From positions 1 through 13,314 of the forward strand of contig JAJZRT010000032.1 in the NCBI GenBank assembly GCA_021802595.1: DNA of 13,314 nucleotides. The letters are read 5' to 3'. The notes beneath the pieces were generated by a model that was not told the DNA's origin, searched no databases, and saw only the letters and a program-made list of their open reading frames with translations. The stretch is from Pseudomonadota bacterium. GTDB taxonomy: Bacteria; Pseudomonadota; Gammaproteobacteria; Burkholderiales; Thiobacillaceae. Position numbers and translations under genes: made by a program. The first letter of the stretch is position 1; each line of letters opens with the position of its first letter. This document shows positions 6,506 through 13,314 of this stretch, piece by piece.

Positions 6506-9238
6506 ATGCGCACCCAAACCCCCGTTACGCTTTTTCTGAAGGACTACACCCCGCCCGCCTGGTGGATCGACTCGGTTGATTTGCATGTTGCCATCCGTGA
6601 CGAGCACGCCGAGGTGCGGTCACGTCTCACCTGCTCGCGCAATCCTGCGGCGGCAGGCGGCGCGCTGGTGCTGAACGGCGAGGCCCTGGAACTGGTGAGC
6701 GTGACGCTCGACGGCACCGCGCTGGATGCAAATCGCTACACCTATGCCGACGATCTGCTGACGATTGCAGGGCCATTACCGGATGCGTGCGTGCTGGAAA
6801 CAGTGGTGCGCATCGCGCCGGACAAGAACACCCAGCTGTCGGGCCTGTACCGTTCGAGCGACGGCTATTTCACCCAATGCGAAGCAGAAGGCTTCCGCCG
6901 CATCACCTTCTTCCCCGACCGCCCGGACGTGATGGCGAAGTTCACCTGCACGGTCGAGGCGGATCGCGCGCGCTTTCCGCACTTGCTGTCGAACGGCAAT
7001 CCGATGGCGGCGGCGATTTGCACGGATGATGCGACGCGGCACTGGGTGCGCTGGGAAGACCCTTACGCCAAACCCGCGTATCTCTTTGCACTGGTCGCGG
7101 CGAAGCTCGACGTGCTGGAAGACGAATACATCACCGCTTCGAGGCGCAAGGTCAGGCTGGCGGTCTATGTCGAACCGGGCAAGCTCGACCAGTGCGGCCA
7201 CGCGATGGCGGCGCTGAAAAAGGCCATGCGCTGGGACGAAGAACGCTTCGGCCTGGAAATGGATCTCGACCAGTACATGATCGTCGCGGTCGGCGACTTC
7301 AACATGGGGGCGATGGAAAACAAAGGCCTCAATATCTTCAACACCAAATACGTGCTGGCGCGCCCGGACACCGCGACCGACGCCGACTATCAGGGCATCG
7401 ACCGCGTGGTGGCGCACGAGTATTTTCACAACTGGACCGGCAACCGCGTCACCTGCCGCGACTGGTTCCAGCTGTCGCTGAAAGAGGGCCTCACCGTCTT
7501 CCGCGACCAGGAATTCGGCGCCGACACCCATTCGCGCGCGGTCACCCGCATCCAGGACGTGCGCGCCCTGCGCGTCAGCCAGTTCCCCGAGGATGCGGGG
7601 CCGATGGCGCATCCCATTCGGCCGGCTTCGTATGCCGAGATCAACAACTTCTACACCGCCACCGTCTACAACAAGGGCGCCGAAGTCATCCGCATGATGC
7701 ACACCCTGCTCGGGCGCGACGGCTTTCGGCGCGGCATGGACCTCTACTTTGAGCGCCACGACGGCCAGGCCGTCACCTGCGACGACTTCGTCACCGCGAT
7801 GCAGGATGCGAGTGGGGTCGACCTCACGCAGTTCCGCCGCTGGTATGCGCGTGCCGGGACACCGCGCTTGCACGCCTCGGGCGCATGGGATGCTGCGACG
7901 CGGCGCTACACGCTGACGCTGACGCAAACCCTCGCGCCCACCGCCTACGAAAAGCGACTGGCCGAATCCGGGCAGCAAATTGTTGATGGCGTGCTGCATA
8001 TCCCCGTCGCGCTTGGACTGGTATTGCCAGACGGCAGCGATGCGCCGCTGAAGCTCGCCGGCGAAACCGCAGCGGGCGGCAGCACGCGCGTGCTCTCGCT
8101 CACCGAGGCTACGCAGACCTTCGTCTTCGAAGCCATTCCCGCCGCGCCAGTGGCCTCGCTGCTGCGCGATTTCTCCGCGCCGGTGCTGCTGGAATTCGAA
8201 CAAACCGACGCCGAACTTGCCCACCTGATGGCGCACGATTCCGACGCCTTCAACCGCTGGGAAGCCGGGCAGCGGCTGGCGACGCGGGTCCTGCTCGCCG
8301 GCATCGCGGCCGGCGGCCCAGGCAGCGACTGGATTCCCGACACCTTCGTCGCCGCCTGCGGCCGTGTGCTCGACGACGGTTTGAACGGTGACCCCGCGCT
8401 CGCCGCCGAAGCGCTTAACCTGCCGGCCGAAGCCGTGCTCGCCGAAGCCGTTGTTTTAATGGGAGGCGGCGAGCAAGGTCACACCATCGACCCCGAAGCC
8501 ATCCACACCGCGCGCGTGAACCTGCGCCGCCACCTCGCCACTCATCTGCGCGACAAACTCGAATCCGTATGGACCGCCCTCGCCCCCACCGCCGCCTACG
8601 CGCCCGACGGCGCGCAGGTCGGCCAGCGCGCGCTGCGCAACGCCTGCCTCGCCTATCTGGCCGAAAGCGATGCCGGGTACGTGCAAGCCGCTGTATTGCC
8701 ACGTCTCACCGCCCAGCTCGCAGCGGGCGACGACGGGGCCAGTGGCAACATGACCGATCAAATGGCCGCACTGGCAACGCTCGCCAATCTCGACCTGCCC
8801 GAAAGAGAAACGGCGCTCACCGATTTTTACGCCCGCTGGCAAACCGAAGCCCTGGTCATCGACAAGTGGTTTTCCGTGCAAGCCACCTCGCGCCTGCCCG
8901 GCACCGTGGCCCGCGTGCGCGCACTGATGCAGCACCCCGCCTTCGACCTGAAAAACCCCAACCGCGTCTACGCCCTGATCCGCGGCTTCTGCGGCGCCAA
9001 CCCACGCCATTTTCACGCTGCCGACGGCAGCGGCTACGCGCTGGCGGCAGACGTGATCAGCGAATTGCAGGCGATCAACCCGCAGGTGGCATCACGCATC
9101 GCGCGCAGTTTTGACCGCTGGCGGCAGTTCGATACCGGGCGGCAGGCGCATGCACGTGCGGCACTGAAGCGCATCGCCGCCGTCGAGGGCCTGGCGAAGG
9201 ACGTGGCGGAAGTGGTGGGGAATGCGCTGAAGGCTTGA
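6506..9238 (+). CDS. pepN: Aminopeptidase N, M1 family zinc metallopeptidase
   Basis: This cytoplasmic aminopeptidase removes N-terminal residues from peptides in the late steps of protein turnover. It has 910 residues against about 870 in E. coli PepN. The substrate-binding GAMEN motif is at 268-272, the zinc site HEYFH at 304-308, and the third zinc ligand E327 in LKEGLTV follows at the family spacing (HEXXH-18-E). NFYTATVYNKGAEVIRMM supplies the catalytic-tyrosine region. The C-terminal all-helical domain (about 550-910) is complete and ends NRVYALIRGFCGANPRHFHA...RIAAVEG, as in other PepN proteins. There is no signal peptide. GGAG lies five bases before the ATG. It stands alone, with spacers both sides. 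The IS30 remnant begins soon after its stop, and the 63 bases in between stay open in the pepN frame after the TGA. Confidence 0.96.
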   Translation: MRTQTPVTLFLKDYTPPAWWIDSVDLHVAIRDEHAEVRSRLTCSRNPAAAGGALVLNGEALELVSVTLDGTALDANRYTYADDLLTIAGPLPDACVLETVVRIAPDKNTQLSGLYRSSDGYFTQCEAEGFRRITFFPDRPDVMAKFTCTVEADRARFPHLLSNGNPMAAAICTDDATRHWVRWEDPYAKPAYLFALVAAKLDVLEDEYITASRRKVRLAVYVEPGKLDQCGHAMAALKKAMRWDEERFGLEMDLDQYMIVAVGDFNMGAMENKGLNIFNTKYVLARPDTATDADYQGIDRVVAHEYFHNWTGNRVTCRDWFQLSLKEGLTVFRDQEFGADTHSRAVTRIQDVRALRVSQFPEDAGPMAHPIRPASYAEINNFYTATVYNKGAEVIRMMHTLLGRDGFRRGMDLYFERHDGQAVTCDDFVTAMQDASGVDLTQFRRWYARAGTPRLHASGAWDAATRRYTLTLTQTLAPTAYEKRLAESGQQIVDGVLHIPVALGLVLPDGSDAPLKLAGETAAGGSTRVLSLTEATQTFVFEAIPAAPVASLLRDFSAPVLLEFEQTDAELAHLMAHDSDAFNRWEAGQRLATRVLLAGIAAGGPGSDWIPDTFVAACGRVLDDGLNGDPALAAEALNLPAEAVLAEAVVLMGGGEQGHTIDPEAIHTARVNLRRHLATHLRDKLESVWTALAPTAAYAPDGAQVGQRALRNACLAYLAESDAGYVQAAVLPRLTAQLAAGDDGASGNMTDQMAALATLANLDLPERETALTDFYARWQTEALVIDKWFSVQATSRLPGTVARVRALMQHPAFDLKNPNRVYALIRGFCGANPRHFHAADGSGYALAADVISELQAINPQVASRIARSFDRWRQFDTGRQAHARAALKRIAAVEGLAKDVAEVVGNALKA

Positions 9239-9301
9239 GGTACACATAACAAGAAATTTAACTGTGGTCCGTCCTCAGCGGTTGCCGAACTGCATGCCCT
9301 G

Positions 9302-9700
9302 CTGGAAACCAGTCTGCTGGAGAAAACCGAGAGTGGAAAAATCGTGTGCCCGTTCGTGAGTGACGCCATGACCCGGCTACTCGAACCGCATCGAAAGCAG
9401 GTGTACACCATCACGTCGGACAACGGACGCGAGTTCGCCGGGCATGAAGAGATCGCCCAGTACCTGCAGGCTGACTTCTACTTCGCGCACCCCTATGCCT
9501 CCCGGGAGCGCGGCGCGAACGAGAACACCAATGGATTGATACGTCAGTATTTCCCGAAGAACCGGGACTTCGCCACCATTACACATCAGGAGATCGATAC
9601 GGCGATGGCGCGATTGAACAACCGGCCCAGAAAGCGCCTTGGATACCAGACACCCAGCCAGGTATTCTCCAAGGCATCAGGCGTTGCACTTCAAAGTTGA
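9302..9700 (+). pseudogene. IS30-family transposase, C-terminal fragment
   Basis: About 130 codons remain of a protein normally over 300 residues. The frame shows VYTITSDNGREFAGHEEIA, holding the second catalytic Asp (codon at 9419), then FYFAHPYASRERGANENTNG with the catalytic Glu (codon at 9521) and LIRQYFPK, ending LNNRPRKRLGYQTPSQVF. This is the classic IS30 DDE C-terminus. The N-terminal DNA-binding domain and the first catalytic Asp are absent. Upstream residues (LETSLLEKTESGKIVCPFV) fit IS30 poorly and may come from another gene joined by deletion. The frame is open back to the pepN stop without an ATG, and GTG at 9344 is the only start-like codon. It cannot be an active transposase on its own. 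Confidence 0.85.
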
Positions 9701-9703
9701 ACC
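9302..9703 (+). mobile_element. IS30-family insertion sequence remnant (right end)
   Basis: Only the 3' part of an IS30-type element survives: the end of the transposase gene and a terminal stretch around GTTGCACTTCAAAGTTGAAC (9682-9701) resembling IS30-family ends as I remember them. The left end and most of the transposase are missing. On the right the element stops inside a BrnA-like antitoxin start, so the right boundary near 9700-9703 is a real insertion point. The left boundary is vague: 9239-9301 belongs to nothing I recognise. Confidence 0.75.
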
Positions 9704-9741
9704 CGTGATTTCATTTTCGGGAGATCGTATTCAGCTTTCAT
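9691..9741 (-). pseudogene. BrnA-like antitoxin, N-terminal stub cut by the IS30 remnant
   Basis: On the minus strand an ATG at 9741 opens MKAEYDLPKMKSR, which matches the start of BrnA/CopG-type antitoxins as I know them (M-K-x-E-Y-D-F-S-K-M-K-S-R, then NPYA). After 13 residues the sequence switches to VQL and a stop at 9691-9693, bases that belong to the IS30 end. The remaining DNA-binding and dimerisation part is missing. AAGGGG lies nine bases before the ATG, and the ATG overlaps the stop of the upstream BrnT-like frame as ATGA, the normal toxin-antitoxin coupling. It is not functional. Confidence 0.7.
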
Positions 9742-9815
9742 GGCATTGCCCCTTGATAATGTTGACGTTCGTTCCTGGTAGCGTTTCTGGCCGAGATGAT
9801 CCGGATGACGCGAAG
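9738..9815 (-). pseudogene. BrnT-like toxin, C-terminal 25-codon remnant
   Basis: On the minus strand, codons from 9815 to 9741 read LRVIRI then IISARNATRNERQHY and QGAMP, followed by TGA at 9740-9738. This closely resembles the C-terminus of BrnT RNases (RVIRIISARKATKRERQHY-type), including the ISAR arginine. Nothing further upstream is BrnT: three bases before, in the same frame, lies the recQ stop (9821-9819). The 5' two-thirds of the toxin has therefore been lost and the stump joined to recQ. The identification rests on a short but distinctive match plus the correct toxin-antitoxin order and overlap with the BrnA-like start. Confidence 0.72.
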
Positions 9816-9818
9816 CCC

Positions 9819-11615
9819 TCACCCCTCGGCCACCACCCCCAGCACCGCCTCGCCGTAGGCCTCCAGCTTCTTCGTCCCCAGCCCCGATATCTCGCCCAGT
9901 TCCGCCAGCGTGGCGGGACGACGGGCGGCGATTTCGCGCAGGGTGGCGTCGTGCAGGATGACGTAGGCGGGCACGCCTTTTTCGTTGGCGGTTTCGCGGC
10001 GCCAGGCGCGCAGGGAAAGGAACAAGGGATCTTCGTCGTCGTGGACGCCGGCACCGCTGCTTGGCGCGAGGCGCGATTTTCGGCGTGGCGGCGCAGCCGG
10101 GATGGCGCGCAGCATGACGGTTTCCTCGCCCTTCAGTACCGGCTTGGCGGCCTGGGTGAGCTTGAGCGCGCCGTAGGCGGTGTGATCGACTTCCAGTAAT
10201 CCGCGCACCACGAGCTGACGCAATACGGCGCGCCAGATCTTGTCGGTCTGGCTGGCGCCGATGCCGAACACGCTCAACTGGCTGTGGCCGAAGCGGTCGA
10301 TCTTCTCGGTGGTCTTGCCGAGCAGCACGTCGATGACGTGGCCGGCGCCGAAGCGCTGGCCGGTGCGGTACACGGTCGATAACAGTTTTTGCGCGGCTTC
10401 GGTGCCGTCCCACAGCGTGGGCGGGTTCAAACACACGTCGCAGTTGCCGCAGGGCTGGCTGGCCTCGCCGAAGTAGCTCAAGAGCGCGACGCGGCGGCAG
10501 CTTGCCGCTTCGCACAGGCCGACCAGGGCGTCGAGCTTGGCGTGGCCGATGCGCTTGTGCGCGTCTTCGGCCTCGCCTTCGTCGATGAAGCGGCGCTGGG
10601 TGACGACGTCCTGCAGGCCCCACGCCATCCACGCCTCGGCCGGCTCGCCGTCGCGGCCGGCGCGGCCGGTTTCCTGGTAGTAGCCTTCGACCGAGCGCGG
10701 CAGATCGAGGTGGGCGACGAAGCGCACGTCGGGCTTGTCGATGCCCATGCCGAACGCGAGCGTGGCGACCATGACGACGCTGTCTTCGCGCAGGAATTTT
10801 TCCTGGTAAAGGCGGCGCGTCTCGTTGTCCATGCCGCCGTGGTAGGGCAAGGCGGTGAAGCCGGCCTGTTTCAACGCGTCGGCCGTCTCCTCGACCTTCC
10901 TGCGCGTGCTGCAATACACGATCCCCGCCTCGCCTGTGTGCTCGCCGAGGAAATCGAGCAGCTGCCGGCGCGGGTCGGATTTTTCGGCAATACGGTAGCG
11001 GATGTTGGGGCGGTCGAAGCTGGCGACAAAGACGCGAGCGCTCTGCAAATCGAGCCGGGTGAGAATCTCCGCGCGGGTGGCGGCGTCGGCCGTGGCGGTG
11101 AGCGCGATGCGCGGGACGTCGGGGAAACGCTCGTGCAGGGCCGACAGGCCGAGGTATTCCGGGCGGAAGTCGTGTCCCCATTGCGACACGCAGTGCGCCT
11201 CGTCGATGGCAAAAAGCGCGACGCGTGCCTGTTCGAGCAGACCCTGGAAACGCGGCGTGAGCAGGCGTTCCGGGGCGACGTACAGGAGCTTGAGTTGCCC
11301 GGTGGCAAATTCGCGCTCGACCTGCATCGCCGCCGCGTTATCCAGGCTCGAATTCAAGAATGCGGCGGCAATGCCCAGTTCCCGCAAGGCTGCGACCTGG
11401 TCCTGCATCAGCGCGATCAGCGGCGACACCACCACCGCACAGCCCTCGCGCAGCAGCGCCGGAATCTGGAAACACAGCGACTTGCCACCGCCGGTCGGCA
11501 TCAGCACCAGCGCGTCGCCGCCCGCCACAAGCGTATCGACGATGGCCGCCTGATCGCCGCGGAACGCGGAATAGCCGAAAACGCGGTTGAGCAGGCTTAA
11601 GGGGGTGTCGGACAT
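9819..11615 (-). CDS. recQ: ATP-dependent DNA helicase RecQ
   Basis: This 3'-to-5' superfamily 2 helicase works in recombination and fork repair. It has 598 residues, near E. coli RecQ at about 609. The aromatic-rich motif 0 lies at FRGDQ (18-22), Walker A at MPTGGGKS (39-46, K45), DEAH within IDEAHCVSQWGHDFRPEY (from 137), and motif VI at YYQETGRAGRDG. The RQC zinc site uses C373, C389, C392 and C395 (PCGNCDVC). A C-terminal HRDC domain (about 525-595) contains VPAYVILHDATLREIA and GEISGLGTKKLEAYGEAVLGVV, and the protein ends AEG. All domains look complete, so the scar beyond its stop has not truncated it visibly. The ribosome site is weak. It diverges from the VapBC-type pair with 88 bp between starts. 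Confidence 0.96.
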   Translation of the reverse strand: MSDTPLSLLNRVFGYSAFRGDQAAIVDTLVAGGDALVLMPTGGGKSLCFQIPALLREGCAVVVSPLIALMQDQVAALRELGIAAAFLNSSLDNAAAMQVEREFATGQLKLLYVAPERLLTPRFQGLLEQARVALFAIDEAHCVSQWGHDFRPEYLGLSALHERFPDVPRIALTATADAATRAEILTRLDLQSARVFVASFDRPNIRYRIAEKSDPRRQLLDFLGEHTGEAGIVYCSTRRKVEETADALKQAGFTALPYHGGMDNETRRLYQEKFLREDSVVMVATLAFGMGIDKPDVRFVAHLDLPRSVEGYYQETGRAGRDGEPAEAWMAWGLQDVVTQRRFIDEGEAEDAHKRIGHAKLDALVGLCEAASCRRVALLSYFGEASQPCGNCDVCLNPPTLWDGTEAAQKLLSTVYRTGQRFGAGHVIDVLLGKTTEKIDRFGHSQLSVFGIGASQTDKIWRAVLRQLVVRGLLEVDHTAYGALKLTQAAKPVLKGEETVMLRAIPAAPPRRKSRLAPSSGAGVHDDEDPLFLSLRAWRRETANEKGVPAYVILHDATLREIAARRPATLAELGEISGLGTKKLEAYGEAVLGVVAEG

Positions 11616-11653
11616 GGTGCTGGACTTAAAAACGAAAGCGGGCTGGCGGGGAA

Positions 11654-11681
11654 TGTGTCACATTGGCTATAATTGTGTCAC
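11654..11681 (+). promoter_or_regulatory. Promoter/operator of the toxin-antitoxin pair
   Basis: A perfect TATAAT (11668-11673) lies 30 nt before the antitoxin ATG. It is bracketed by two exact TGTGTCAC copies (11654-11661 and 11674-11681), 20 bp apart, about two helical turns. Each contains GTGTCAC, a palindrome around a central T. Antitoxin dimers of this class usually bind such paired sites, so this is the likely autorepression operator. The -35 region (GGCGGG) is poor. The same interval also holds the upstream region of divergent recQ. Confidence 0.6.
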
Positions 11682-11703
11682 GTTTTGCCCCCCGGAGCGT
11701 GCA

Positions 11704-11949
11704 ATGAAAACCCTGACCATCCGCGAAGCCCGCGAAGGCCTGTCGCATCCCGACCAGATGTTCGCCGATAGCGACGAGGTGCTGGTGGTGTGCCGCGGCG
11801 AGCCGGTAGCGCGGATTCTGCCGGTGACGCCTTCGGTGGCAGCGCGCAAGAAAGCCTTTCGCTCGCTGGCCGCATTTCGCGCAACCATGCCTTATCAGGA
11901 CATTCCCAGCGAAGTCGTCATCCGCGAAGACCGCGACAGCCGCGACTGA
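11704..11949 (+). CDS. Phd/YefM-like (VapB-type) antitoxin
   Basis: This is an 81-residue protein with MKTLTIREAREGLSHPDQMF at the N-terminus, the DNA-binding/dimerisation half, and a hydrophobic strand EVLVVCRGEPVARILPV like the 'GxPVAvl' core of prevent-host-death antitoxins. The C-terminus is charged (PSEVVIREDRDSRD), suited to wrapping and inhibiting a toxin. GGAG (11694-11697) lies six bases before the ATG. The longer frame starting at 11587 is rejected because it runs through the promoter. Its TGA shares a base with the ATG of the PIN gene. The expected job is to neutralise that toxin and repress the shared promoter with it. The family is clear from the pattern and pairing, but the exact subfamily is uncertain. 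Confidence 0.85.
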   Translation: MKTLTIREAREGLSHPDQMFADSDEVLVVCRGEPVARILPVTPSVAARKKAFRSLAAFRATMPYQDIPSEVVIREDRDSRD

Positions 11950-12383
11950 TGCCGGTCTATCTCGATACCAGCGCGCTGCTGAAACGCTATCTGCCCGAGC
12001 GCAACAGTGACACCTTCGAGTCGTATTTCCGCGATGTCGAATCTGCGCAAATCAGCCGGCTCACACTGGTCGAGTTACGCTCGGCGCTTGCGCGAAAACG
12101 TCGTGAAGGCCGCTTCGACACGGCCAAGGAAGCCGAAGCACTCAATGAAATCAGCACCGATATACAGGATGGTCTTTTGACCGTCTGCCCGGCCAGCGAC
12201 CTCCAATTTGTCGCTGCGTTTCACCTGATGGGGAAACTCACCGAGTTGCCTTTACGCACATTCGATGCCCTGCATCTGGCGACCGCGCAAACGCTTGAAA
12301 CCGATACCCTTGCCACTGCCGACGACGTGATGCGGCGCGCTGCCGAGGCGCTCGGCCTCGCCGTCGTCTACTTTGGCGATTGA
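11949..12383 (+). CDS. PIN-domain toxin (VapC-like ribonuclease)
   Basis: This is a 144-residue single PIN domain. The metal-binding acidic residues are in the expected order: D6 in [16 protein letters not shown]42 in [11 protein letters not shown]106 in [12 protein letters not shown] and D125 in LATADD. The set is complete, so the toxin is probably active. VapC proteins are Mg2+/Mn2+-dependent endoribonucleases that cut tRNA or rRNA, but the target here cannot be read from sequence. The ATG shares its A with the antitoxin stop (TGATG), so the pair is translationally coupled, antitoxin first. I use that ATG rather than the longer frame beginning near 11790, whose first 53 codons overlap the antitoxin in another frame. 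lysS starts 22 nt after its stop, with no visible terminator between them. Confidence 0.9.
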   Translation: MPVYLDTSALLKRYLPERNSDTFESYFRDVESAQISRLTLVELRSALARKRREGRFDTAKEAEALNEISTDIQDGLLTVCPASDLQFVAAFHLMGKLTELPLRTFDALHLATAQTLETDTLATADDVMRRAAEALGLAVVYFGD

Positions 12384-12405
12384 CTCCACTCTACCCATCT
12401 TGACC

Positions 12406-13314
12406 ATGAAAAACGAAACCAACGCCCCCGCCCTCGACGTAAACGAAGTTTCGACGAATCCGGCAAGCGCCGAATCAGACAAACTGAGTCAAAACCAGAT
12501 CATCGCCGAGCGCCGCGCCAAGCTCGCGGCGATCCGCGAGGCGGGCGTCGCCTTCCCCAACGACTTCGAGCGCCACGACTACGCCGGCAAGCTCGCAAGC
12601 GCACATGGCGAAAAATCCAAGGAAGCACTGGAAGCCGAGGGCGTGCAGGTGCAGCTCGCCGGCCGCATGATGCTCAAGCGCGTGATGGGCAAGGCGAGCT
12701 TCGCCACGCTGCAGGACATGAGCGGGCGCATCCAGGTCTACATTTCAAACGACCTCACCGGCGCCGAGTCGCACGAGGCGTTCAAGCACTGGGATCTGGG
12801 CGATTTCCTCGGCGTCACCGGCACGCTGTTCAAGACCAACAAGGGCGAGCTCACCGTCCAGGCGAAGACCATCCGCCTGCTCTCCAAGGCGCTGCGCCCG
12901 CTGCCGGAGAAATTCCACGGTCTGGCCGACCAGGAGCAGAAGTACCGCCAGCGCTACCTCGACCTCATCACCAGCGACGCCGCGCGCGAGACCTTCATGC
13001 GCCGCTCGAAGATCATCCAGTCGATCCGCGAGTTCATGAACGGCCACGGCTTCCTCGAAGTCGAGACGCCGATGATGCACCCGATTCCCGGCGGCGCCGC
13101 GGCGAAACCGTTTGCCACGCATCACAACGCGCTCGACATGGAGCTGTTCCTGCGCATCGCGCCCGAGCTGTATCTGAAGCGGCTGGTGGTCGGCGGCTTC
13201 GAGAAGGTGTTCGAGATCAACCGCAACTTCCGCAACGAAGGCCTCTCCACGCGGCACAACCCCGAGTTCACCATGATGGAGTTCTACGAGGCCTACCGCG
13301 ATTACCGTTACCTG
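12406..13314 (+). CDS. lysS: Lysyl-tRNA synthetase, class II (3' truncated by window edge)
   Basis: This enzyme charges tRNA-Lys with lysine in the cytoplasm. 303 residues are present of about 500. After a polar extension of about 25 residues ([20 protein letters not shown]), the family start [28 protein letters not shown] leads into the OB-fold anticodon-binding domain ([25 protein letters not shown], about 83-107). Motif 1 lies in [18 protein letters not shown] and motif 2 in [20 protein letters not shown]. The reading frame is open to the end of the window, with motif 3 beyond it. No clear ribosome site is seen before the ATG at 12406. The gap to the PIN toxin gene is 22 nt, so lysS may be transcribed from the toxin-antitoxin promoter or from further upstream. 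Confidence 0.96.
   Translation, partial: MKNETNAPALDVNEVSTNPASAESDKLSQNQIIAERRAKLAAIREAGVAFPNDFERHDYAGKLASAHGEKSKEALEAEGVQVQLAGRMMLKRVMGKASFATLQDMSGRIQVYISNDLTGAESHEAFKHWDLGDFLGVTGTLFKTNKGELTVQAKTIRLLSKALRPLPEKFHGLADQEQKYRQRYLDLITSDAARETFMRRSKIIQSIREFMNGHGFLEVETPMMHPIPGGAAAKPFATHHNALDMELFLRIAPELYLKRLVVGGFEKVFEINRNFRNEGLSTRHNPEFTMMEFYEAYRDYRYL

Noticed and set aside
6776..8236. 486-codon open frame on the minus strand opposite pepN
   Set aside because: It is an antisense shadow in GC-rich DNA. pepN on the plus strand has all M1 motifs, and the reverse translation has no recognisable domain.
9691..11181. 496-codon minus-strand frame overlapping recQ
   Set aside because: Most of it is an Arg/Pro/His-rich out-of-frame shadow of recQ. 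Only its last few residues correspond to something real, the BrnA-like stub.
10389..11600. 403-codon plus-strand frame opposite recQ
   Set aside because: It is antisense to a complete RecQ with all helicase motifs, is low-complexity in character and has no domain.
11587..11703. Longer antitoxin starting at 11587
   Set aside because: The extra codons cover the -10 box and operator repeats, and a ribosome site precedes the ATG at 11704.

Overview
The window is GC-rich and densely coded. Its gene set (DmeF-type metal efflux, periplasmic c-type cytochromes, MgtC/DUF4010, RF2 with a programmed frameshift, M1 aminopeptidase N, RecQ, LysRS) fits a Gram-negative proteobacterium. A betaproteobacterium of the Nitrosomonadales/Thiobacillaceae kind is my best guess. 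It rests on protein style and the cytochrome-DUF302 pair, not on a marker gene, so it is an inference.

Layout. (1) 1-2141 (+): the 3' part of a dmeF-like Co/Ni efflux gene, a hairpin-rich spacer of about 120 bp, and an MFS permease. (2) 2179-3692 (-): a two-gene periplasmic operon with a 4-bp ATGA overlap. It encodes a di-heme cytochrome c fused to a DUF302 domain and a cysteine-free stand-alone DUF302 protein. It converges on the MFS gene and diverges from the next block. (3) 3854-5134 (+): an MgtC/SapB-DUF4010 membrane protein. (4) 5149-6253 (+): prfB, with the classic CUU-UGA-C +1 frameshift site. (5) 6506-9238 (+): pepN. (6) 9302-9821: a scar holding a 5'-truncated IS30-family transposase and, on the minus strand, the last 25 codons of a BrnT-like toxin overlapping the first 13 codons of a BrnA-like antitoxin, directly abutting the end of recQ. 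(7) 9819-11615 (-): recQ. (8) 11704-12383 (+): a Phd/VapB-type antitoxin and a PIN-domain VapC-type toxin, behind a promoter whose -10 lies between two copies of a GTGTCAC palindrome. (9) 12406-end (+): the start of lysS, 22 nt after the toxin gene.

Reading across: prfB and lysS are adjacent in E. coli and many relatives. Here about 6.1 kb separates them, including one intact and one wrecked toxin-antitoxin locus plus an IS remnant, so the interval looks like an accretion site. The least ordinary items are the brnTA/IS30 scar, the cytochrome-DUF302 operon, and an intact PIN toxin-antitoxin pair placed immediately upstream of an essential tRNA synthetase gene. I saw no CRISPR array, rRNA, tRNA or prophage, and no gene-free stretch longer than 300 bases.
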